Source: an uncultured Eisenbergiella sp.
GTDB lineage: Bacteria; Bacillota; Clostridia; Lachnospirales; Lachnospiraceae
Direction: 5' to 3'
DNA: 64,000 nucleotides
Assembly: GCA_910585455.1 (NCBI GenBank)
Contig: CAJUEL010000025.1
Span: forward strand, 1-64,000
Shown piece after piece: positions 61,678-64,000 of this stretch. How positions within the stretch are numbered: the stretch's first letter is position 1; every line of letters starts with the position of its first letter. The notes beneath the pieces are model-generated. The model saw only the letters and a program-made list of their open reading frames with translations, made no database searches and had not been told where the DNA came from. The position numbers were made by a program, and so were the translations under genes.

Positions 61678-62583
61678 ATGAAAAGAGAAAAATCGGATAT
61701 GGGAAGCCCCAGAGGGTGGCTCTATCTGCTGCCGGCGATCCTGTTTCTGGGAGTTTTTATGGTGTACCCGCTGATCGACGTGTTTATTTATTCCTTTGAG
61801 GAGGGGTATAATTTCGCCTCCCAGACCTATTTCGGCACGGGAACCTACAACTATTCCTATGTGCTGCACGACCCCTATTTTTTGCAGGCGGTCAAAAATA
61901 CCTTTGTGCTGGTCATCATCACGGTGCCCCTTTCCACGGGAATCGCCCTGCTCATTTCGGTGGGGCTAAGCTCGATCGGGCCCCTTCGGAATCTGTTCCA
62001 GACCGTTTATTTTCTGCCCTACGTGACGAATACGCTGGCGGTCGGCCTGGTGTTCATGATTCTGTTTCAAAAGACGCCCTATTCGGACGGGCTGGTCAAC
62101 CTTTTGCTTTCCTGGTTCGGCGCGGGCAGCGTGGACTTCATCGACGGTCCCTGGGGGGCAAAGATGTTCGTGCTGTGCTTTTACACCATATGGGTGGTCA
62201 TGCCCTTTAAAATCCTGATTCTGACCAGCGCTCTGGCGTCCGTCAACCGGGACTATTACAACGCCGCGCGGGTGGACGGCACCTCGAAATTCCGGATTTT
62301 CAGAAAAATCACCCTGCCGATGATTTCGCCGATGATTTTTTATCTGGTCATCACGGGCTTTATCGGCGCGTTCAAGGCCTACAGCGATGCGGTCGCCCTG
62401 TTCGGGACGAATCTGAACGCGGCGGAAATGAATACCATCGTCGGCTATGTGTACGACATGCTTTATGGGGACAGCGGCGGTTATCCGTCCTATGCCTCCG
62501 CGGCGGCGATCATTCTGTTTGCCATCGTGCTGACCATCACCTGCATCAATCTGCTGGTCAGCAAAAAGAAAGTCCATTATTGA
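61678..62583 (+). CDS. Sugar ABC transporter permease (MalF/UgpA-like)
   Basis: A 301-residue permease with six transmembrane helices and the EAA-like motif YYNAARVDGTSKFRIFRKITLPMISP contacting the ATPase. ATG 61678 with CGGAGG upstream is preferred over TTG 61657, which overlaps the ATPase stop. It pairs with the permease at 62597. Confidence 0.9.
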   Translation: MKREKSDMGSPRGWLYLLPAILFLGVFMVYPLIDVFIYSFEEGYNFASQTYFGTGTYNYSYVLHDPYFLQAVKNTFVLVIITVPLSTGIALLISVGLSSIGPLRNLFQTVYFLPYVTNTLAVGLVFMILFQKTPYSDGLVNLLLSWFGAGSVDFIDGPWGAKMFVLCFYTIWVVMPFKILILTSALASVNRDYYNAARVDGTSKFRIFRKITLPMISPMIFYLVITGFIGAFKAYSDAVALFGTNLNAAEMNTIVGYVYDMLYGDSGGYPSYASAAAIILFAIVLTITCINLLVSKKKVHY

Positions 62584-62596
62584 GGGGGATAAAAAA

Positions 62597-63463
62597 ATGA
62601 CAGATTATGAAATCCTCGAAAAGAAAGTGAAGCGCCGGGATACAGTCATGCGGGCAGTCACCTACGCAGGGCTGGCGCTCTGGGCGCTCATGGTGCTCTT
62701 TCCCTTTTACTGGATGGCGCTCACCTCCGTGAAGAGCTACAGCGCGTACAATTCGGAATATATCCCACAGTTTTTCACGCTGTCGCCCACCCTGCAAAAT
62801 TATGCGGATGCCTTCACGGCGGTGCCTCTTGCCCGGTACTTTTTCAATACGGCGGTTTTTACGGTGGCTACGACGGCGATCATGCTGGTGGTGACAACCC
62901 TGGCGGCGTTCGCCTTCGCGCGTCTGGAATTTAAAGGGAAAAATGCGGTATTTGTTCTGTTTCTTTCCCTGATGATGATTCCGACGGAGCTGGTGGTCAT
63001 CACCAATTTTGTGACGGTCACCAACCTGGACATGCGCAACTCCTACCTGGGGCTCATCCTGCCCTCCGTCACTTCGGTTTTTTACATTTATCTGTTGAAG
63101 GAAAATTTTGAGCAGGTGCCGGACAGCCTGTATTATGCGGCGAAGGTGGACGGAACCTCGGATTTTAAATACCTGCTGCGGGTGCTGGTGCCGATCGCCA
63201 GACCTACGCTCATCACCATCACGATTTTGAAGGTGATCGAATGCTGGAACTCCTATGTGTGGCCCCGGCTGATCACGGATGATGCGAATTATTTCCTTGT
63301 GTCCAACGGCATTCAGGAAATCCGGGAGAACGGCTTTGGACGGGAAAATATTCCGGCGATGATGGCGGCGGTGGTAGTGATTTCGCTGCCCCTGATCGTC
63401 CTGTTTTTACTATTCCGCAAAAAGGTGATGGAAGGCGTATCCAGAGGAGGGACCAAGGGATGA
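62597..63463 (+). CDS. Sugar ABC transporter permease (MalG/UgpE-like)
   Basis: A 288-residue permease with six helices and the motif YYAAKVDGTSDFKYLLRVLVPIARP. It forms the heterodimeric channel with the protein encoded at 61678. AGGGGGAT precedes the start; the stop overlaps the next start by four bases (ATGA). Confidence 0.9.
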   Translation: MTDYEILEKKVKRRDTVMRAVTYAGLALWALMVLFPFYWMALTSVKSYSAYNSEYIPQFFTLSPTLQNYADAFTAVPLARYFFNTAVFTVATTAIMLVVTTLAAFAFARLEFKGKNAVFVLFLSLMMIPTELVVITNFVTVTNLDMRNSYLGLILPSVTSVFYIYLLKENFEQVPDSLYYAAKVDGTSDFKYLLRVLVPIARPTLITITILKVIECWNSYVWPRLITDDANYFLVSNGIQEIRENGFGRENIPAMMAAVVVISLPLIVLFLLFRKKVMEGVSRGGTKG

Positions 63464-64000
63464 AAAAAGGGAGGACGGCGCTTTTTGCGGCTTTATTCTG
63501 CGGCATGCTCATGCTGCTGTCCGGCTGCCATGGGTCGAAGGGACTTGGCGCATTTACCATGCCGGAACAGTTTGACACGAAGAAAAGTTATGAGGTCACC
63601 TTCTGGGCGAAAAACGATACGAACAAAACCCAGACGGCGATCTATGAAAAGGCGATTCAGGATTTTGAAGAGCTGTATCCCAACATCACCGTGAACATGC
63701 GGCTGTATACGGACTACGGCAAAATTTATAATGACGTGATCACCAATATCGCGACGAATACCACGCCCGACGTGTGCATCACGTACCCGGACCATATCGC
63801 CACCTATCTGACGGGCACGAATCTGGTCGTCCCGCTGGAGGGGCTGTTTGCCGACGAGAAATACGGTCTGGGGGGCAGCGAGGTATTATTCGATTCCCCC
63901 AGGCAGGAGGAAATCATCCCCCAGTTTCTGGAGGAATGCGCCTTTGGCGGGCACTACTACGCGATTCCCTATATGCGCTCCACGGAGGCCTGCTACGTCA
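63460..64000 (+). CDS. Extracellular sugar-binding lipoprotein, partial (window edge)
   Basis: The first 180 codons of a solute-binding lipoprotein: signal peptide MKKGRTALFAALFCG with lipobox LLSGC, then YEVTFWAKNDTNKTQTAIYE and a following EELYPNITVNM, the start of a family 1 binding protein. It runs off the window end. It would deliver a sugar to the permeases upstream. Confidence 0.88.
   Translation, partial: MKKGRTALFAALFCGMLMLLSGCHGSKGLGAFTMPEQFDTKKSYEVTFWAKNDTNKTQTAIYEKAIQDFEELYPNITVNMRLYTDYGKIYNDVITNIATNTTPDVCITYPDHIATYLTGTNLVVPLEGLFADEKYGLGGSEVLFDSPRQEEIIPQFLEECAFGGHYYAIPYMRSTEACYV

Overview
The window looks like chromosomal DNA of a spore-former-related Firmicute, most likely a Lachnospiraceae / Clostridium cluster XIVa bacterium. 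The clues are strong AGGAGG-type ribosome binding sites, an FMN riboswitch on ribU, a T-box on proS, a Spo0A-type DNA-binding domain, a Gram-positive Tad locus with a DUF5702 protein, and an EpsG/sugar-transferase polysaccharide cluster. Most of it is of moderate GC. One stretch (about 35.75-38.7 kb) is visibly AT-rich and looks imported. No rRNA, tRNA, CRISPR array or complete insertion sequence was seen.

Layout. 0-1.6 kb: FMN riboswitch, ribU and a truncated acetyltransferase remnant. 1.6-4.2 kb: hairpin repeats around a TetR regulator and a two-gene ABC-2 exporter. 4.2-16.1 kb: housekeeping and metabolic genes (GH31 alpha-xylosidase, aminotransferase, patatin-like phospholipase, uppP, DUF3048 lipoprotein, GT39-like membrane protein, DUF212 protein, prolyl-tRNA synthetase). 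16.7-19.5 kb: an Rpn-type nuclease and a DUF6020-like membrane protein. 19.8-34.7 kb: a cell-surface polysaccharide cluster with a polytopic membrane protein, mannose-1-phosphate guanylyltransferase, a stand-alone Spo0A_C regulator, seven glycosyltransferases, an initiating sugar transferase, a Wzz-like co-polymerase and an EpsG-type polymerase. I see no flippase. 34.8-38.7 kb: a small membrane protein, a hairpin element, and an AT-rich island with two damaged small genes and a caspase-family protease. 38.7-51.6 kb: a Tad pilus/secretion operon (TadZ, CpaF, TadB, TadC, Flp-like pilin, pseudopilins, DUF5702 protein, prepilin peptidase) that runs directly into a WG-repeat protein, a DUF6382-FHA protein and a PP2C phosphatase. 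51.7-58.7 kb: a transmembrane Hanks-type kinase with a beta-propeller-like ectodomain, then a 1291-residue secreted LysM protein. 58.8-60.6 kb: an AAA-ATPase/nuclease protein. 60.6 kb to the end: a carbohydrate ABC importer cut off by the window edge.

The most interesting points are: (1) the Tad operon physically joined to an FHA / PP2C / transmembrane kinase module, which suggests phospho-control of a Gram-positive Tad machine; (2) a family of long palindromic elements (4.4, 14.5 and 35.6 kb) that share core sequence but have different, self-complementary outer arms; (3) the caspase island; (4) a receiver-less Spo0A_C gene in the polysaccharide cluster and a perfect 0A-box-like site upstream of the Tad operon; (5) smaller repeat families (a 41-bp hairpin repeat near the TetR gene and a 64-bp tandem repeat in a gene leader).
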